Shown here: positions 5,274 to 6,305 of the stretch, one piece after another
How the letters are laid out: each line of letters begins with the position of its first letter
Position numbering within the stretch: position 1 is the first letter of the stretch
NCBI GenBank assembly: GCA_012799265.1
Contig: JAAZLP010000367.1
Coordinates: 1-6,305 of the forward strand
Direction: 5' to 3'
Length of the DNA stretch: 6,305 bases
Source: Phyllobacteriaceae bacterium
Lineage (GTDB): Bacteria > Pseudomonadota > Alphaproteobacteria > Rhizobiales > Devosiaceae
Made by a program: the position numbers and the translations under genes
The notes under the pieces: generated by a model
The model's input: only the letters and a program-made list of their open reading frames with translations
Told to the model about the DNA's origin: nothing
Database searches by the model: none

Positions 5274-6305
5274 ATGCACTCATCACTGACCCGCATTGCG
5301 GCGGTACTTGTCGCCTCCACAATGCTTGCCGGTGTTGCTAATGCCGAGACCATCCGCTGGGCGCGCTCGTCTGACGCGCTGACGCTGGATCCGCATTCGC
5401 AGAACCAGGGCAACACGCACACCGTTGCACACCATATCTACGAAACGCTGCTCGGCCGTGACAATGACGGCACGCTGACCCCGCGTCTGGCGACTGAATG
5501 GGCCCTCAAGGAAGGCGACCCGACTGTTTGGGTTTTCAAGCTGCGTGAAGGCGTCAAGTTCCACAACGGTAACGACTTTACCGCTGAAGACGTCATCTAC
5601 TCCATCGAGCGCGCCAAGAGCGAATTCTCGAACATGAAGCAGCTGCACGCTGAAGTGCAGTCCGTGACCGCCGTCGACGATTACACCGTCGAATTCCAGA
5701 TGACTGGCCCGGCGCTGATCTACCCGAACAACCTGACCAACACCTTCATCATGGACAAAACCTGGTCGGAAGAACACGACCTGGCCGTTGTGCAGGACTT
5801 TGCTTCGGGTGCGTCCAACTACTCCGTGCTGAACACCAACGGTACCGGCCCCTACACGCTGACTTCGCGTGAAGTCGACGTGAAGACCGTGATGGACTAC
5901 TTCGACGGCTGGTGGGGCGAGAAGCCCGCCGTGGACAAGATCGAATATCTGACCATTGCCGACGCCCAGACCCGTATTTCGGCTCTGCTGTCCGGTGAAG
6001 TCGATATCGTTCAGGACGTTCCGCCGCAGGACATTGAACGCCTCAGCAACACCCCTGGCTTCAAGGTCGAAATCGGCCCGGAAAACCGCTTCATCTATTT
6101 CGGCTACCGCTTTGGCGAAGAGCCGTTGAAGTCCTCGAACATCACCGACTCCAACCCCTTCAACAACCCCAAGGTTCGCGAAGCCATGGAGCTCGTGCTT
6201 GACCGCGACGCGATCCAGAAGGTCGTGATGCGTGGCCAGTCGATCCCCACCGGCATCCCCAACCCGCCCTTCGTGCGCGGCTGGACCGAGGAACTCGACG
6301 CCTAT
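5274..6305 (+). CDS. Peptide/oligopeptide ABC transporter substrate-binding protein, family 5 (3'-truncated)
   Basis: The first 344 codons of a periplasmic solute receptor are present, running off the window; full-length members are about 500-540 residues. A Sec signal peptide is clear: Lys/Arg-poor start with Arg7, hydrophobic core at about 8-22, and an Ala-Asn-Ala cleavage site after residue 24. The mature protein opens with a strand and a D-P-H segment (39-41) and has the Y-E-T-L-L (56-60) and L-A-T-E-W (72-76) blocks of the OppA/DppA family. The family signature FKLREGVKFHNGNDFTAED spans 88-106. GTGPY (about residue 196 on) and the late VREAMELVLDRDAI block also fit. It would deliver peptides, or a related solute, to an inner-membrane permease that is probably encoded downstream. 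The start ATG has GGGAG (5262-5266) 7 nt before it. Codon use (ctg, cgt, aac, gac, aag) is more biased than in neighbouring genes, suggesting high expression. The exact substrate cannot be told. Confidence 0.9.
   Translation, partial: MHSSLTRIAAVLVASTMLAGVANAETIRWARSSDALTLDPHSQNQGNTHTVAHHIYETLLGRDNDGTLTPRLATEWALKEGDPTVWVFKLREGVKFHNGNDFTAEDVIYSIERAKSEFSNMKQLHAEVQSVTAVDDYTVEFQMTGPALIYPNNLTNTFIMDKTWSEEHDLAVVQDFASGASNYSVLNTNGTGPYTLTSREVDVKTVMDYFDGWWGEKPAVDKIEYLTIADAQTRISALLSGEVDIVQDVPPQDIERLSNTPGFKVEIGPENRFIYFGYRFGEEPLKSSNITDSNPFNNPKVREAMELVLDRDAIQKVVMRGQSIPTGIPNPPFVRGWTEELDAY

Noticed and set aside
5014..5322. Minus-strand open frame (102 codons) across the intergenic region and the binding-protein start
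   Set aside because: It overlaps the signal peptide of the binding protein and the palindrome, and its product has no recognisable features.
5283..5777. Minus-strand open frame (164 codons) opposite the peptide-binding protein
   Set aside because: It is a shadow of a well-supported family 5 substrate-binding protein on the plus strand.

Overview
The window looks like a chromosomal segment of an alphaproteobacterium, probably a Hyphomicrobiales (Rhizobiales) member. The GC content is high and codon use favours G or C at third positions. The gene types (a CydC-like exporter, a copA-cueR/hmrR-copZ copper cluster, and an OppA/DppA-type peptide-binding protein) are common there. A genus such as Devosia would fit, but that is only an impression from protein resemblance.

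Layout. Positions 1-1056 (+) hold the C-terminal 351 codons of a CydC-type ABC exporter subunit. A short non-coding gap (1057-1227) follows. It carries competing GC hairpins and then a textbook CueR/MerR-family promoter with a 19-bp spacer (1176-1206). That promoter drives a compact copper-detoxification operon: copA (1228-3489, P1B-1 Cu(I)-exporting ATPase), cueR (3486-3893, Cu(I)-sensing MerR-family activator, 4-nt overlap with copA) and copZ (3895-4095, Cu(I) chaperone, 1 nt after cueR). CueR should sense cytosolic Cu(I) and untwist the long-spacer promoter. CopZ should deliver Cu(I) to CopA, which pumps it out. Because cueR is inside the operon it activates, copper should also raise its own sensor.

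Between copZ and the next gene, which is convergent, lie 215 nt with two strong inverted repeats (4214-4238 and 4264-4302). On the minus strand, 4311-4868 encodes a small soluble protein with a degenerate GGDEF domain (DGYRF in place of GGDEF), starting at TTG. About 400 nt of non-coding DNA follow, including a perfect 16-bp palindrome at 5156-5171 that is a good operator candidate. From 5274 to the window end (+) runs the first 344 codons of a secreted periplasmic peptide/oligopeptide-binding protein of an ABC importer.

No RNA gene, insertion sequence, CRISPR array or clear novel multi-gene system is visible. The points most worth checking are the corrected copA start, the LSVGQ signature in CydC, the dead GGDEF protein and the palindrome upstream of the binding protein.
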